Counted from the stretch's first letter, positions 36,851-47,102 are shown. The stretch: 64,000 nt of DNA from Alteromonas marina (GCF_000808575.1 NZ_JWLW01000004.1:62001-126000); one strand, 5' to 3'. The notes: generated by a model not told the origin, from the sequence alone. Numbers and translations are program-made.

Positions 36851-37132
36851 ATGATGAAACGTCTCGAAAAAGTTTTCTTAGCACTTTGTGCTGTTGCAGC
36901 AGTACAAGCCATTTCAGTAGCAGATGCGCATGCCACACCGGCGCGTTCGCTCATTCAACAGTTAGATACAGACAAAGACGGCTTGATTTCTCTTAAGGAA
37001 GCGGTAAGACACACGGGATTACTGCGTAACTTTGGTCTGATTGACGACAACGAAGACGGTAAGCTTTCTGAGGCAGAATTGGCAAAGAGTAAGCTTACGC
37101 CGGGTAATGAAAAACTCACGGCAGGTGAGTAG
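36851..37132 (+). CDS. small exported EF-hand calcium-binding protein
   Basis: 93 residues (or 92 from the second ATG, 36854), after CGGAGG. A signal peptide with likely cleavage after ADAHA leaves a mature protein of about 65 residues with two EF-hand loops: DTDKDGLISLKE near 38-49 and DDNEDGKLSEAE near 65-76. Both keep Asp/Asn at ligand positions and a final Glu, so calcium binding in the periplasm is likely. It lies 62 bases upstream of the sensor kinase gene glrK and could be co-transcribed and functionally tied to it. Confidence 0.82.
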   Translation: MMKRLEKVFLALCAVAAVQAISVADAHATPARSLIQQLDTDKDGLISLKEAVRHTGLLRNFGLIDDNEDGKLSEAELAKSKLTPGNEKLTAGE

Positions 37133-37194
37133 ATAAGAATATCAACATCGATGAGGGTAAGGTTCTGATAAACAAGGTATCGTTTGGTGAACGC

Positions 37195-38592
37195 TTGGTA
37201 CAACTTGGTTCACTAAGGCAGTTAACGTTAGGTAGTTTTGTACTGGCCCTCATCCCGCTCATAGCACTGCTATGGCAAAGTCAAAGTGATTTAGCTAAAG
37301 TCGGTCAAATGACAACGCTTGAAACGCGTTTTGTGGTGGATGTTGTTAGCGACATGCAGCGTTTAGATAACGCAGTTGTCGATGTTGAGCGCAGTATTAG
37401 ACAGTTTGCTGTTCTACGTAACGAGCGAGTAGCGCAGCTTTCTGATAATGCTATAGACCAGTTTGCCGTAGCGGCTGACAACCTATGTCAGGCGCTTTCT
37501 GTTCCAGCAACATGTTCTCGACTATCCGAACAACTCAACCAACTTGCTGAGTACAGGGCCATAGAAGACCAACTATTGCTTAACGCATATTTAGCGTCAG
37601 TAGCAGATAGCGTAGATCAATTGCGCGATGATGTAGAAGCGGCAATAACAGAGCGGGTTAAAGTCCAGCAAGACGACTTGAACGCCATGCAGGCAAAGCA
37701 AGCGTGGTCCACAGCCATGTTGGTAAGCGTGTCGTTACTGCTTATATTGATGGGCAGCCAACTGATTGTAAATCCTGTTAATAACCTCAAAAAAATAATT
37801 CGGATAATGGCGCACAGTGACGGTCAGCTTCCTCCGTTGTCCAGGCAGGCTCCCAAAGAACTTATTGATGTAGAAAAGGATTTGCACTGGCTCTACGACC
37901 GCCTTCAGCAATTAGAACATATCAGGACCGCTTTACTAAGACATGCTGCACACGAACTCAAAACACCGCTAGCGAGTATTAAAGAAGGCTGTAGTTTATT
38001 GTCAGAAAACGTGGTCGGCGAGTTAAATAATAGTCAACGAGAAGTGCTGTCATTACTTACCGGCAGCACACAGCGCCTTAATACCTTGGTTGAAAAATTA
38101 CTCGACTACAATTTGCTCTTACAACAGGCGCAACCCAAAATAGTTGAAAGCGATGCAGGTAAGCTGGTCACCGCCTGCTTAGACGATTATGCCCTTGCCA
38201 TTCAAGAAAGAGAGGTGGATGTAAATATTTCCGCCCCCACAGTGCATGTAGACGAAGAGTTGTTTAGAAGAATACTCGATAATTTAGTGTCCAATGCCGT
38301 TGCGCACGGTGCGGTTGGAAGACCGATTAATATTAGCCTTTATAACGAAAATGATAACCTTGTACTGGACGTAGCAAACCGTGGGAAACGTATTGCACCA
38401 GAATCGGTACACACGCTATTTGAACCTTTTATTCGAGGAACCGAGCCAAGAAACGACAACGTTATTGGAACGGGGTTAGGGTTATCAATTGTTGCCGATT
38501 GCGCTCGACTAATGCATGGTGATGTAAAAGTTGTAGATGTAGACTATGCCGATGTTTGCTTTAGAGTGACCATTCCGCGACAGGAAAAATAA
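37195..38592 (+). CDS. glrK: sensor histidine kinase GlrK (QseE-like)
   Basis: 465 residues from TTG 37195. GGTGA lies four bases before it, and the segment SLRQLTLGSFVLALIPLIALLWQ (quoted in part) aligns with the start of E. coli GlrK. It has two membrane helices enclosing a periplasmic helical sensor of about 150 residues, a HAMP-like linker, a dimerisation domain with H253 in RHAAHELKTPLAS, and an ATPase domain with N-box DNLVSNAVAHG and G-box GTGLGLSIVADCARLMHG. It phosphorylates GlrR encoded two genes downstream. The operon order glrK-qseG-glrR is conserved. Confidence 0.92.
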   Translation: MVQLGSLRQLTLGSFVLALIPLIALLWQSQSDLAKVGQMTTLETRFVVDVVSDMQRLDNAVVDVERSIRQFAVLRNERVAQLSDNAIDQFAVAADNLCQALSVPATCSRLSEQLNQLAEYRAIEDQLLLNAYLASVADSVDQLRDDVEAAITERVKVQQDDLNAMQAKQAWSTAMLVSVSLLLILMGSQLIVNPVNNLKKIIRIMAHSDGQLPPLSRQAPKELIDVEKDLHWLYDRLQQLEHIRTALLRHAAHELKTPLASIKEGCSLLSENVVGELNNSQREVLSLLTGSTQRLNTLVEKLLDYNLLLQQAQPKIVESDAGKLVTACLDDYALAIQEREVDVNISAPTVHVDEELFRRILDNLVSNAVAHGAVGRPINISLYNENDNLVLDVANRGKRIAPESVHTLFEPFIRGTEPRNDNVIGTGLGLSIVADCARLMHGDVKVVDVDYADVCFRVTIPRQEK

Positions 38593-38593
38593 A

Positions 38594-39178
38594 ATGAGAA
38601 AAAGTGGTTTAATTGTCGCCTTACTGGTACTGACAGGATGTCAGAGTTTAACCAGAAATAACGACAACGCAGGTGAGCCAGAAAAGGTGACGCCTGTAGC
38701 TAAAATAGAACGTGGCCTTTGTTTATTTGCCGAGCCTCCACAGGGGGTTGAGCACAATTGCGATGCAACCTATTGGCTTAACGCGTGGATTGACGCGGCC
38801 AACCAACCTTGGTTAAAACGCAAGCAGAGTTTAGAAGCGCTAGGAGATTCAGCGTTCGATACGCTTCATGCCTACCTACTGACGCTTCCCACGGATACCC
38901 CTTATCAAGATAGATTGCGCGCTCAGCTCGCGCTGGATGATATTGCGGGCACTTTTACCCCAACTGCTCAGGAAGTGATTAATGTGATTGCCGCATCGCA
39001 CAACAATCAAATAATGCAGTTAGAGTCTGCCATGGTGGTGTTGGAGCAAGAAAATACCTCTCGTGGAGAGAAATTAAAAGCGCTTGAAAAAGAAGCCTTT
39101 AACTTGCGCAAAAAATTAGAAGAATTGTTGCAAATTGAAGCAACACTGATGGATAAAAACAGGAGTACACAACAGTGA
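38594..39178 (+). CDS. qseG: QseG-like outer-membrane lipoprotein
   Basis: 194 residues with lipobox LTGC near residue 16, a middle part with two Cys (LCLFAEPP and HNCDATYW) that may form a disulfide, and a C-terminal coiled coil (about 140-190, MQLESAMVVLEQENTSRGEKL in part). It sits between glrK and glrR as QseG (YfhG) does in enterics, where it tunes the kinase in the periplasm. It starts two bases after the glrK stop and overlaps glrR by four. Confidence 0.82.
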   Translation: MRKSGLIVALLVLTGCQSLTRNNDNAGEPEKVTPVAKIERGLCLFAEPPQGVEHNCDATYWLNAWIDAANQPWLKRKQSLEALGDSAFDTLHAYLLTLPTDTPYQDRLRAQLALDDIAGTFTPTAQEVINVIAASHNNQIMQLESAMVVLEQENTSRGEKLKALEKEAFNLRKKLEELLQIEATLMDKNRSTQQ

Positions 39179-40515
39179 GCGAAAAGGCGAGTAGTAACCC
39201 TAACTTATTGTTGGTTGATGATGATAAGAGCTTATTGCGCTTATTAACCATTCGTCTGGAAGGCGAAGGTTATGAGGTGACCGCAGTGGAAGACGGTCAA
39301 TCAGCGTTAAGAAAGCTTCAAAATGACAACTACGATGTAGTATTGAGTGACTTGCGTATGCCGGGCTTAGATGGTCTGAGTTTGTTTGAAGAAATTATGG
39401 GAATTAGAAAAGATATTCCGGTAATTCTCATGACGGCTCACGGCACCATAGCTGATGCGGTAGCAGCCACTCAGCGTGGCGTATTTGGTTTTTTGCCTAA
39501 ACCTGTCGATCACGATGAATTACGCGCGCTGTTGCAAAAAGCACTTAGCCAGTCTCAAGCTGCACAGCCGGGCGATTGGGCAAAGGACATCATTACCCGT
39601 TCTCCAGAAATGCTAAATGTACTAGACCAGGCGTTCCGCATAGCTCAGCGTGAAGTATCTGTGCTTATTAGCGGCGCAAGTGGAACGGGTAAGGAACTGC
39701 TTGCTAACGCCATTCATAAAGCCAGTAACCGCAGCGACAAGCCATTTGTGGCGATTAACTGTGGAGCATTGCCTGAAAACTTACTTGAGTCAGAGCTATT
39801 CGGTCATGCAAAAGGCGCGTTCACTGGCGCAGTAGCGGCACACCCCGGTTTATTTAGAGAAGCTGACGGTGGTACGCTATTTTTAGATGAAATTGGCGAT
39901 ATGCCAATGACGCTTCAAGTTAAACTATTGCGTGCTCTACAAGAACGACAAATTCGCCCTGTAGGAAGCAGTAAGCACGTAGACATTGATGTGCGTATCA
40001 TTTCTGCGACGCACAAAGATTTGCATAAAGAAATGGAAGAAGGCACCTTCCGCGAAGACTTGTATTACCGACTAAATGTAGTCAATCTCAAGCTTCCTTC
40101 GCTGAAATCGCGTAGCGAGGACATCCCTTTACTTGCGCGATCATTACTACAACAAAGTGCGCAGCGTCATGGCGTAAACGTAAGTCAGTTCTCAGATGAC
40201 GCAATGCAGCAGTTAGTGACCTCATCTTGGCCAGGTAACGTACGCCAGCTAGTGAACGTGGTTGAACAGTGTGTGGCGTTAACACAAACGCCGGTTATTC
40301 CGCTTCATTTGGTCGAGCAGGCTCTTTCAGCAACCAAGCAAAGCTGGCCTACGCTCACAGAAGCGCGCGATGCCTTTGAGCAACAATACCTTCACAAGCT
40401 TCTTAAAATGACCGACGGCAACGTAACGCGCGCGGCAGAGCTTGCTGGTAGAAATAGAACTGATATGCACAAGCTTATGAAAAAGCACGAGCTAGACGCA
40501 GCTGATTTCAGATAG
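39175..40515 (+). CDS. glrR: sigma-54-dependent response regulator GlrR
   Basis: 446 residues from GTG 39175 (GTGA overlap with qseG). Receiver domain at about 1-125 with LLVDDDKSLLRLL and acceptor Asp in VVLSDLRMPGLDG; AAA+ domain at about 140-375 with Walker A GASGTGKE, the sigma-54 contact loop GAFTGA, and Walker B GGTLFLDEIGDMP; C-terminal Fis-type helix-turn-helix (DGNVTRAAELAGRNRTDMHKL in part). In E. coli it drives glmY and rpoE from sigma-54 promoters; the targets here are unknown. Confidence 0.94.
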   Translation: MSEKASSNPNLLLVDDDKSLLRLLTIRLEGEGYEVTAVEDGQSALRKLQNDNYDVVLSDLRMPGLDGLSLFEEIMGIRKDIPVILMTAHGTIADAVAATQRGVFGFLPKPVDHDELRALLQKALSQSQAAQPGDWAKDIITRSPEMLNVLDQAFRIAQREVSVLISGASGTGKELLANAIHKASNRSDKPFVAINCGALPENLLESELFGHAKGAFTGAVAAHPGLFREADGGTLFLDEIGDMPMTLQVKLLRALQERQIRPVGSSKHVDIDVRIISATHKDLHKEMEEGTFREDLYYRLNVVNLKLPSLKSRSEDIPLLARSLLQQSAQRHGVNVSQFSDDAMQQLVTSSWPGNVRQLVNVVEQCVALTQTPVIPLHLVEQALSATKQSWPTLTEARDAFEQQYLHKLLKMTDGNVTRAAELAGRNRTDMHKLMKKHELDAADFR

Positions 40516-40541
40516 ACATAGTCGAGCTTAGAGAGTTATTA

Positions 40542-40567
40542 AACGCATCACTGTTTAGTGATGCGTT
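40542..40567. terminator. hairpin between glrR and the DUF72 gene
   Basis: AACGCATCAC (40542-40551) / GTGATGCGTT (40558-40567), six-base loop, overlapping the stop codon of the convergent DUF72 gene. Flanks are A/T-rich on both sides, so it may serve both genes. Confidence 0.65.
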
Positions 40568-41474
40568 AAAACAAGGCATTCTGCTCTGGTTGGCTTTTGA
40601 TAGATAGGTTATTTAGCACAAGTGATGGATTATCGTTGTTATACAAATCGATAAACTGCTGAGCTAACCAAGGGGCGTCTTTGTTGTCGGGGCGGTGACA
40701 AAAAAAGTACACGTCTTTCCCTTCACTTTGCCAAATCTTCACTTTTTTCACCCAAGGCAATAAACAGCGCTGGTTATCATCGTCTATATCGTTACCGACA
40801 AAACGGACAATGGGAGTATGGCCTGTAGCGATAACGTTAACGGGAACCCGCGGTTTTTTCTGCCGGACTTCTTCTAGCATAGCACGCTTATCAGCTCCGC
40901 CTGCATCTAAAGGCCCGCTAAATAAAGCTCGGGTGTCCATAATGATTCTATTCACACCGTGGCGGATCAAAAGTTGGTTAAGCGCCTTTTCTTCATCACC
41001 CTTAGCGAAAAATGCCAGGTGGCGCACCTCAACCGCTACGTTTGATTCTTGAGGTAACGCCGCTAAAAAGGTATCTAAAATGGATAGCTTTTCTGGCCCA
41101 AAAGAAGCGGGCAGTTGCAGCATCATTACTCCTAGCTTTTCTTTTAGCGGGCTTAATAAAGCAAGCTGTTGGGCAACCTCTTCGTCACAATGCTGTAATT
41201 GATGTACATGCGTAATGTTTTGGTGAAACTTGAAAGTAAATCTGAAGTGGTCGGGTGTTGAATCGCACCATCTTGCTACAGCGTCTTGGTGGGGAAGAGA
41301 GTAAAATGTGGTATTCCCTTCAACCGTATTACACTCCTTGGCATACAGCGACAATCCATTATCAGACTTGGGATAATTAGCAAACCACGTGCTTGGCCAA
41401 TGGCTGTGTTGCCACATTGGCAATCCAATATAGAGATTTCCTTGTGATATGGCTGATTTGTGCATATTTGTCAT
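40566..41474 (-). CDS. DUF72 TIM-barrel protein (YecE-like)
   Basis: 302 residues of the DUF72 family: the N-terminal YIGLPMWQHSHW, then CNTVEGNTTFYSLP, FRFTFKFHQNITH, LQLPASFGP and VAVEVRHLAFF are family landmarks of a predicted TIM barrel. Function is unknown; a nuclease-like or sugar-modifying role has been proposed for the fold but not shown. It lies divergent to aspS, a neighbour relation also seen for yecE in E. coli. No signal peptide. Confidence 0.88.
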   Translation of the reverse strand: MTNMHKSAISQGNLYIGLPMWQHSHWPSTWFANYPKSDNGLSLYAKECNTVEGNTTFYSLPHQDAVARWCDSTPDHFRFTFKFHQNITHVHQLQHCDEEVAQQLALLSPLKEKLGVMMLQLPASFGPEKLSILDTFLAALPQESNVAVEVRHLAFFAKGDEEKALNQLLIRHGVNRIIMDTRALFSGPLDAGGADKRAMLEEVRQKKPRVPVNVIATGHTPIVRFVGNDIDDDNQRCLLPWVKKVKIWQSEGKDVYFFCHRPDNKDAPWLAQQFIDLYNNDNPSLVLNNLSIKSQPEQNALF

Positions 41475-41664
41475 TGGGCTTTATCAAGCATTTGTTTATA
41501 CTATGCGGCCTTTAAATCATTACATTATGCATGTTGTGGGCGGGCCAGTTAATTGGCCAGCAAGTTTACGCGATTTTTGGCAAAGTCTTAAGCCTAAAAG
41601 TAAGCAGTTTTGAACGCCAATTCACAGCATGCGAAGCAAGAAAAAACATCAGGGGTCAAGGACC

Positions 41665-43425
41665 ATGCGCACAGATTACTGTGGGAATATCGATTCATCA
41701 TACATTGGACAAGAAGTTACCCTTTGCGGGTGGGTTAATAAGCGTCGCGATTTAGGCGGTGTAATTTTCATCGACTTACGCGACCGCGAAGGTATCGTAC
41801 AAGTGGTGTTCGACCCAGATTTACCAGACGTGCTATCTGTAGCTAACACGTTGCGTAGCGAATTCTGTGTAAAGCTAACGGGTAAAGTGCGTGCGCGCCC
41901 TGAAGGTCAAGTTAACAAAGACATGCGCACAGGTGAGATTGAGATCTTAGGCACAGGCCTTGAAGTGATAAACAAGTCTGACGTGCTTCCACTAGACTGG
42001 AACCAAGAAAACTCAGAAGAACAGCGCCTTCGTTACCGTTACCTAGACCTTCGCCGTCCTGTAATGAGCCAGCGCTTACAGTTCCGTGCAAAAGTAACCG
42101 GTGCTGTACGTCGTTTCCTAGAAGAAGAAGGTTTCTTAGATATTGAAACACCTATTCTTACTAAGGCAACGCCAGAAGGTGCACGTGACTACCTAGTGCC
42201 AAGCCGCACGCACAAAGGTGAGTTCTTTGCACTTCCGCAATCGCCACAGCTTTTCAAACAGCTTCTGATGATGTCGGGTATGGATCGTTACTACCAAATT
42301 GTTAAGTGCTTCCGCGACGAAGACTTACGTGCCGACCGTCAGCCAGAATTTACCCAAATCGATATTGAGACCACGTTCTTAGATGCCGATGGCGTAATGT
42401 CTATTACCGAGCGTATGATCCGCGACTTGTTCAACAAAATGCTAAACGTTGACCTTGGTGACTTCCCGCGCATGACGTATAAAGAAGCCATGACGCGCTT
42501 TGGTAGCGACAAGCCAGACCTACGTAATCCGCTTGAGTTAACCGACGTTGCAGATTTGCTTGCCAACGTTGACTTTAAAGTATTCAGCGGCCCGGCAAAT
42601 GACCCTAAAGGTCGCGTAGCAGCTATTCGCGTACCGGGTGGGGCGTCACTTTCGCGTAAGCAAATTGACGAATACACTAAATTTGTAGGTATTTACGGCG
42701 CGAAAGGCTTAGCTTGGATTAAAGTTAACGATGCTGGTGCTGGTCTTGAAGGTCTACAGTCGCCCATCCTTAAATTCCTAACCGAAGACATCACTAACGC
42801 CATGCTAGAGCGCACTGGCGCGCAAAGTGGCGATATTCTATTGTTCGGTGCAGACAGCTACACTGTGGTTACCGAAGCGATGGGCGCACTTCGTCTTAAG
42901 CTTGGTGAAGACTTTGAGCTTCTTGAAGGCGAGTGGAAGCCACTTTGGGTTGTTGACTTCCCAATGTTCGAAGAGTTTGACGGTCAGCTTCACGCTATTC
43001 ACCACCCGTTTACCGCGCCTCGTGGTTTAACGCCAGAAGAACTTAAAGCTAATCCAGCTGAAGCCTTATCTGATGCTTACGATATGGTATTGAACGGTGT
43101 TGAATTAGGCGGTGGTTCTGTACGTATTCACAATGAAGACATGCAGTCTACGGTATTCAACATTCTTGGCATTGACGATGAAGAAGCGAAGAACAAGTTT
43201 GGCTTCTTGCTTGACGCGCTGCGCTTTGGTGCGCCGCCGCATGCAGGTCTTGCGTTTGGTCTAGACCGTCTGGTAATGCTTATGACTGGCGCGACCTCTA
43301 TTCGTGATGTGATGGCATTCCCTAAAACAACCACAGCGGCATGTCCATTAACATCGGCGCCTAGCCTTGCAAATCCACAGCAGCTTGAAGAGCTAGCTAT
43401 TGCAACGGTGAAAAAGCAATCGTAA
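41665..43425 (+). CDS. aspS: aspartyl-tRNA synthetase
   Basis: 586 residues from ATG 41665, preceded by AAGGAC; an in-frame ATG at 41629 would add 12 basic residues not found in the family. Class II synthetase: N-terminal OB-fold anticodon domain ([23 protein letters not shown] in part), motif 1 near 140, motif 2 [18 protein letters not shown], the bacterial GAD insertion, and motif 3 [11 protein letters not shown]. It charges tRNA-Asp. It leads a cluster with nudB and ruvCAB. Confidence 0.98.
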   Translation: MRTDYCGNIDSSYIGQEVTLCGWVNKRRDLGGVIFIDLRDREGIVQVVFDPDLPDVLSVANTLRSEFCVKLTGKVRARPEGQVNKDMRTGEIEILGTGLEVINKSDVLPLDWNQENSEEQRLRYRYLDLRRPVMSQRLQFRAKVTGAVRRFLEEEGFLDIETPILTKATPEGARDYLVPSRTHKGEFFALPQSPQLFKQLLMMSGMDRYYQIVKCFRDEDLRADRQPEFTQIDIETTFLDADGVMSITERMIRDLFNKMLNVDLGDFPRMTYKEAMTRFGSDKPDLRNPLELTDVADLLANVDFKVFSGPANDPKGRVAAIRVPGGASLSRKQIDEYTKFVGIYGAKGLAWIKVNDAGAGLEGLQSPILKFLTEDITNAMLERTGAQSGDILLFGADSYTVVTEAMGALRLKLGEDFELLEGEWKPLWVVDFPMFEEFDGQLHAIHHPFTAPRGLTPEELKANPAEALSDAYDMVLNGVELGGGSVRIHNEDMQSTVFNILGIDDEEAKNKFGFLLDALRFGAPPHAGLAFGLDRLVMLMTGATSIRDVMAFPKTTTAACPLTSAPSLANPQQLEELAIATVKKQS

Positions 43426-43428
43426 TTT

Positions 43429-43869
43429 ATGGCGTATAAGAAGCCTGAATCTGCACTGGTAGTGTTGTATGACCAACACTACCGAGTGCTGCTTTTGCAA
43501 CGACAAGATGACCCCACCTTTTGGCAGTCGGTAACCGGCGCGTTAGAAGAGGGGGAGTTACCCTTAGAAACAGCATATCGTGAAGTGTGTGAAGAAATTG
43601 GCATCGATGCCAAAGCGCACGGCTTTGTGGTTAACGATCACGATAAGCAAAACCAATACGAAATTCGTAGCCGCTGGCTACATCGCTATCCTCCTGGTAC
43701 TGTGCACAACACAGAACACGTATTTTCCCTTCAAATAAACAGCGAATTACCCATTGTTTTGACAGAGCACTTGCAGTACGAATGGGTGTCGAAAGAGGAA
43801 GCGCTAGCGCGTTTATGGTCTCCCTCTAATAAAGAAGCGGTATCTTTGTTTGTACCGAGTGTGCCTTAA
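43429..43869 (+). CDS. nudB: dihydroneopterin triphosphate pyrophosphatase NudB
   Basis: 146 residues of the Nudix fold. The Nudix box [23 protein letters not shown] (G-x5-E-x7-REVxEExG type) lies at about 38-60, and the NudB segments [18 protein letters not shown] and LQYEWVS are present. It removes pyrophosphate from dihydroneopterin triphosphate in folate synthesis. It starts three bases after the aspS stop, and its TAA overlaps the ruvC ATG by one base. Confidence 0.92.
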   Translation: MAYKKPESALVVLYDQHYRVLLLQRQDDPTFWQSVTGALEEGELPLETAYREVCEEIGIDAKAHGFVVNDHDKQNQYEIRSRWLHRYPPGTVHNTEHVFSLQINSELPIVLTEHLQYEWVSKEEALARLWSPSNKEAVSLFVPSVP

Positions 43870-44387
43870 TGGTTATACTGGGTATAGATCCAGGTTCTCG
43901 GATCACAGGCTACGGTTTAATTGCACGCAAGCAAGGTAAACTGGTGTATTTAGCAAGCGGATGCATTCGCGTTGGAACGGCAGATTTGCCTTCTCGTCTT
44001 GCTAATATTTTTACCGGGGTTGGCGATATTATTCGTCAATATAAACCCGACCAATTTGCTATTGAGCAAGTATTTATGGCGAAAAACCCTGATTCAGCGT
44101 TAAAGCTTGGTCAGGCCAGAGGTGCCGCCATTGTGGCAGCCACCCAAGCGCAACTTCCTGTTGCTGAATACAGCGCAAGGCAAATTAAGCAGTCGGTAGT
44201 TGGAAAAGGTGGCGCAGATAAAACGCAAGTTCAGCACATGGTAAAACACCTGCTTAGCTTAAGCGGCACGCCACAGGCCGATGCTGCCGATGCATTAGCC
44301 GTTGCCTTGTGTCATGCACACACCGAACAGAGCCTGATAAACATGGCAGGGCAAGCCCGAAAAACCGTTCGTGGTCGTTTGCGCTAG
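43869..44387 (+). CDS. ruvC: Holliday junction resolvase RuvC
   Basis: 172 residues, RNase H-like fold. Acidic active-site residues are visible in [14 protein letters not shown] (D7), [23 protein letters not shown] (E about 67, quoted for orientation in part) and [15 protein letters not shown] near 138-141. It cleaves Holliday junctions after branch migration by RuvAB. Length equals the family norm. Confidence 0.98.
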   Translation: MVILGIDPGSRITGYGLIARKQGKLVYLASGCIRVGTADLPSRLANIFTGVGDIIRQYKPDQFAIEQVFMAKNPDSALKLGQARGAAIVAATQAQLPVAEYSARQIKQSVVGKGGADKTQVQHMVKHLLSLSGTPQADAADALAVALCHAHTEQSLINMAGQARKTVRGRLR

Positions 44388-44423
44388 TACTGCTTAAAGC
44401 TCACGCTTTTACAGAGATAATTC

Positions 44424-45044
44424 ATGATTGGACGAATTCGCGGTACGTTGGCTGAGAAACAGCCTCCAGAAATTCTTGTAGATGTAGCCGGTGTTGGCTA
44501 CGAAATTCACATGCCTATGACCAGTTTCTACCAGCTTCCCGCGGTGGGTGAAGAAGTGGTGGTGTACACACATTTTGTGGTTCGTGAAGACGCCCAATTG
44601 CTGTTTGGTTTTGCTGATAAAATGGAAAGAGGGCTTTTCCGAGAATTGATCAAAGCCAATGGTGTAGGCCCAAAGTTAGGCCTTGCTATTTTATCTGGAA
44701 TGTCGGCAAGCCAGTTCTTGGCAAGTGTACAAAATGAAGATGTTTCTGCACTCGTCAGCTTACCGGGTATAGGTAAGAAAACCGCAGAGCGTTTAGTGGT
44801 AGAGCTTAAAGACCGCCTAGCAAAATTTGGCAAGGCGCAGAGTATTGCTGTACCACCTCCAAGTGGCGACTTGCTATCCACCAACACTATTGTTGCTGTA
44901 AACGACGCTCGGGAAGAAGCACAAAGCGCGCTTATTGCACTGGGCTATAAACCTGCTCAAGCGAGCAAGCTAGTTGACAGCGTATATAAAGAGGGCATGG
45001 AAAGTGAAGCCCTTATTCGCGAATCATTAAAAGCGGCCATATAA
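44424..45044 (+). CDS. ruvA: Holliday junction helicase subunit RuvA
   Basis: 206 residues: OB-fold start [20 protein letters not shown], two helix-hairpin-helix motifs ([19 protein letters not shown] and [21 protein letters not shown], in part) and a flexible linker to the C-terminal RuvB-binding three-helix domain ([19 protein letters not shown]). It holds the junction as a tetramer. 36 bases after ruvC. Confidence 0.98.
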   Translation: MIGRIRGTLAEKQPPEILVDVAGVGYEIHMPMTSFYQLPAVGEEVVVYTHFVVREDAQLLFGFADKMERGLFRELIKANGVGPKLGLAILSGMSASQFLASVQNEDVSALVSLPGIGKKTAERLVVELKDRLAKFGKAQSIAVPPPSGDLLSTNTIVAVNDAREEAQSALIALGYKPAQASKLVDSVYKEGMESEALIRESLKAAI

Positions 45045-45112
45045 TGGCGCTCAACGAAGACAGCGGTTCTTAGTCTGCCTGTCTTCACGTCACCGTTTAA
45101 AGTAGAACTATC

Positions 45113-46117
45113 ATGATTGAAGCCGACAGACTGATTACGCCTGAAGCCAGCACCGAAGACGAGGTCATCGACCGCGCCATTCGCCCTAAAATGCTGGAAG
45201 ACTATACGGGGCAGCCTCACGTATGTGAGCAAATGGAAATTTTTATTCAAGCTGCGCGTAATCGCGACGATGCGCTAGACCATCTACTTATTTTCGGTCC
45301 GCCAGGACTGGGTAAAACCACGCTTGCGAACATTGTGGCAAATGAAATGGGCGTAAACATTAAAACCACGTCAGGCCCTGTGCTTGAGAAAGCTGGCGAC
45401 TTGGCTGCACTGCTTACCAACCTTGAGCGCAATGATGTATTGTTCATAGACGAAATACATCGCTTAAGTCCAGTGGTAGAGGAAATTCTTTATCCTGCCA
45501 TGGAAGACTATCAGCTTGATATTATGATAGGCGAGGGGCCTGCCGCCCGTTCAATTAAGCTAGACCTTCCTCCTTTTACACTGGTAGGCGCTACCACCCG
45601 CGCAGGCTCGCTAACGTCGCCATTACGCGACCGTTTCGGTATTGTTCAACGCCTTGAGTTTTACAACGTAAAAGACCTCACCAGTATTGTGGCAAGAAGC
45701 GCGAGCTATCTGAATTTAGACATGAACGAGGAAGGTGCGCAAGAAGTGGCACGTCGCTCGCGGGGCACGCCGCGTATCGCCAACCGTTTGTTACGCCGTG
45801 TTCGGGATTATGCTGAAATTAAATCTGACGGCACGGTGGGCGCCGACGTTGCGGCCAAAGCTTTAGATATGCTTGATGTAGACAAAGAAGGCTTTGACTA
45901 CATGGACCGCAAATTGCTTACTGCTATTATCGAAAAGTTTGATGGTGGGCCAGTAGGCTTAGACAATTTGGCAGCAGCCATTGGTGAAGAGAAAGAAACC
46001 ATAGAAGACGTGATTGAACCCTTCCTTATTCAACAGGGCTTTTTACAGCGCACGCCTCGAGGCCGTATTGTGTCTCAGCGAGCCTATCTTCACTTTGGCT
46101 TCGCTCCGTCTGAATAA
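45113..46117 (+). CDS. ruvB: Holliday junction helicase ATPase RuvB
   Basis: 334 residues, AAA+ motor. Walker [12 protein letters not shown] near 62, Walker [12 protein letters not shown] near 110, sensor/arginine-finger region [16 protein letters not shown] near 165 and a C-terminal winged helix ([14 protein letters not shown]). It pumps DNA through RuvA to move junctions. Last gene of the ruv group; terminator follows at 46155. Confidence 0.98.
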   Translation: MIEADRLITPEASTEDEVIDRAIRPKMLEDYTGQPHVCEQMEIFIQAARNRDDALDHLLIFGPPGLGKTTLANIVANEMGVNIKTTSGPVLEKAGDLAALLTNLERNDVLFIDEIHRLSPVVEEILYPAMEDYQLDIMIGEGPAARSIKLDLPPFTLVGATTRAGSLTSPLRDRFGIVQRLEFYNVKDLTSIVARSASYLNLDMNEEGAQEVARRSRGTPRIANRLLRRVRDYAEIKSDGTVGADVAAKALDMLDVDKEGFDYMDRKLLTAIIEKFDGGPVGLDNLAAAIGEEKETIEDVIEPFLIQQGFLQRTPRGRIVSQRAYLHFGFAPSE

Positions 46118-46154
46118 TCTACCGTCCCTTTGTAAGAAGCAACAGATTCGTTTT

Positions 46155-46185
46155 AAAGGCCTAGCTGGATTGCTGGGCTTTTTTT
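46155..46185 (+). terminator. intrinsic terminator after ruvB
   Basis: GCCTAGC (about 46159-46165) pairs with GCTGGGC (46172-46178) including one G-T pair, followed by seven T. Confidence 0.8.
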
Positions 46186-46349
46186 GGTAACACCGAGAAT
46201 ACAGAAGCCGTTTCAAACGCTACAAGTAAATGCTCGTATGGGGGGAGCTGTCATTCCAGAGCATTGAAAGTGGATGGCGAATTATCGCATAGCCCAAGTT
46301 AAGCATGGGCCGCCAATATTTTGTTTTGTACAGATGCTAAATTACAGGC

Positions 46350-46484
46350 AAAAAAAAGCCCGCTCATTGAGCGGGCTAAAACAACAAGTGTTGAAGGAAA
46401 TAAATCCAGGGAACTCATGTCTAACAGGAGAATAACTCTTGCATGACCGTGCTAAGCACCATCACGCTCTGTACGACTGATGCT
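46350..46484 (-). ncRNA. candidate intergenic small RNA on the minus strand
   Basis: Between ruvB and ybgC there is no minus-strand gene, yet the minus strand carries a complete transcription unit. It has a perfect TATAAT, a start near 46484, about 130 bases of non-coding sequence, and a strong intrinsic terminator at its end (9-bp stem AGCCCGCTC 46357-46365 / GAGCGGGCT 46369-46377, then eight U). The body contains GTGC-TTA-GCAC and CAACA-CT-TGTTG hairpins. It also has single-stranded C/U-rich patches TTATTCTCCTG and TTATTTCCTTC that complement ribosome-binding sites. This fits an Hfq-type trans-acting regulator. I do not recognise a named family. Confidence 0.65.
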
Positions 46485-46488
46485 GTGC

Positions 46489-46516
46489 ATTATAGGGAGA
46501 GCATAAAAAACTACAA
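46489..46516 (-). promoter_or_regulatory. promoter of the candidate small RNA
   Basis: Minus strand: TTGTAG (46516-46511), 16-base spacer, TATAAT (46494-46489). The -10 is perfect, the -35 weak. AT-rich sequence upstream (46517-46560) could act as an UP element. Confidence 0.6.
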
Positions 46517-46703
46517 TTGAGTAAAATTGTTGGTTTGAATTAGAAAAACTAATTTGTTAACTGGATGTTTCGCATTGGTTTATTTTTGATTAAATGTTAG
46601 CTTTGGTGGGCTCTGTGGGGAGGTTTTGTTCTGCATTTTGTCGCGCCAATTAGTTATTTTAACTCCGCTTTGGATTATTAAATTTTTGGGTGAAGGAATA
46701 GTT

Positions 46704-47102
46704 ATGCATTTACATCAGGTAAGAGTGTATTACGAAGATACCGACGCAGGCGGTATCGTCTATTATGCGAATTACCTAAAGTTTATGGAGCGAGCCCGTA
46801 CAGAGTGGCTTCGCGAGCTAGGTTTTGAACAAGACACGCTGATGGAACAATCCATCGCTTTCGTCGTCAAACACGTTGAAATGCATAACTATGCGCCTGC
46901 GCGGTTCAATCAACTGTTGAGTATTGAAACTCGCGTTGTAGAATTGAAAGGCGCTAGTATGACGTTTCAACAAATTATTAAAAATGAACAAGGCGTTACA
47001 TTGGTATCGGGAGATATCAAGGTTGCCTGCGTCGATTTGGCCGTTATGAAGCCAAAAAGATTACCACGTACTTTGTTAGGGGAAATTTCGCGTGTCATCT
47101 GA
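46704..47102 (+). CDS. ybgC: acyl-CoA thioesterase YbgC
   Basis: 132 residues from ATG 46704, preceded by GAAGGA; the longer in-frame extension to 46626 has no family match. It is a hot-dog-fold thioesterase with the 4-HBT motif [24 protein letters not shown] (quoted in part) including catalytic Asp. YbgC hydrolyses acyl-CoA or acyl-ACP species and associates with phospholipid synthesis; it is the usual first gene of the tol-pal operon. It overlaps tolQ by 11 bases. Confidence 0.95.
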   Translation: MHLHQVRVYYEDTDAGGIVYYANYLKFMERARTEWLRELGFEQDTLMEQSIAFVVKHVEMHNYAPARFNQLLSIETRVVELKGASMTFQQIIKNEQGVTLVSGDIKVACVDLAVMKPKRLPRTLLGEISRVI

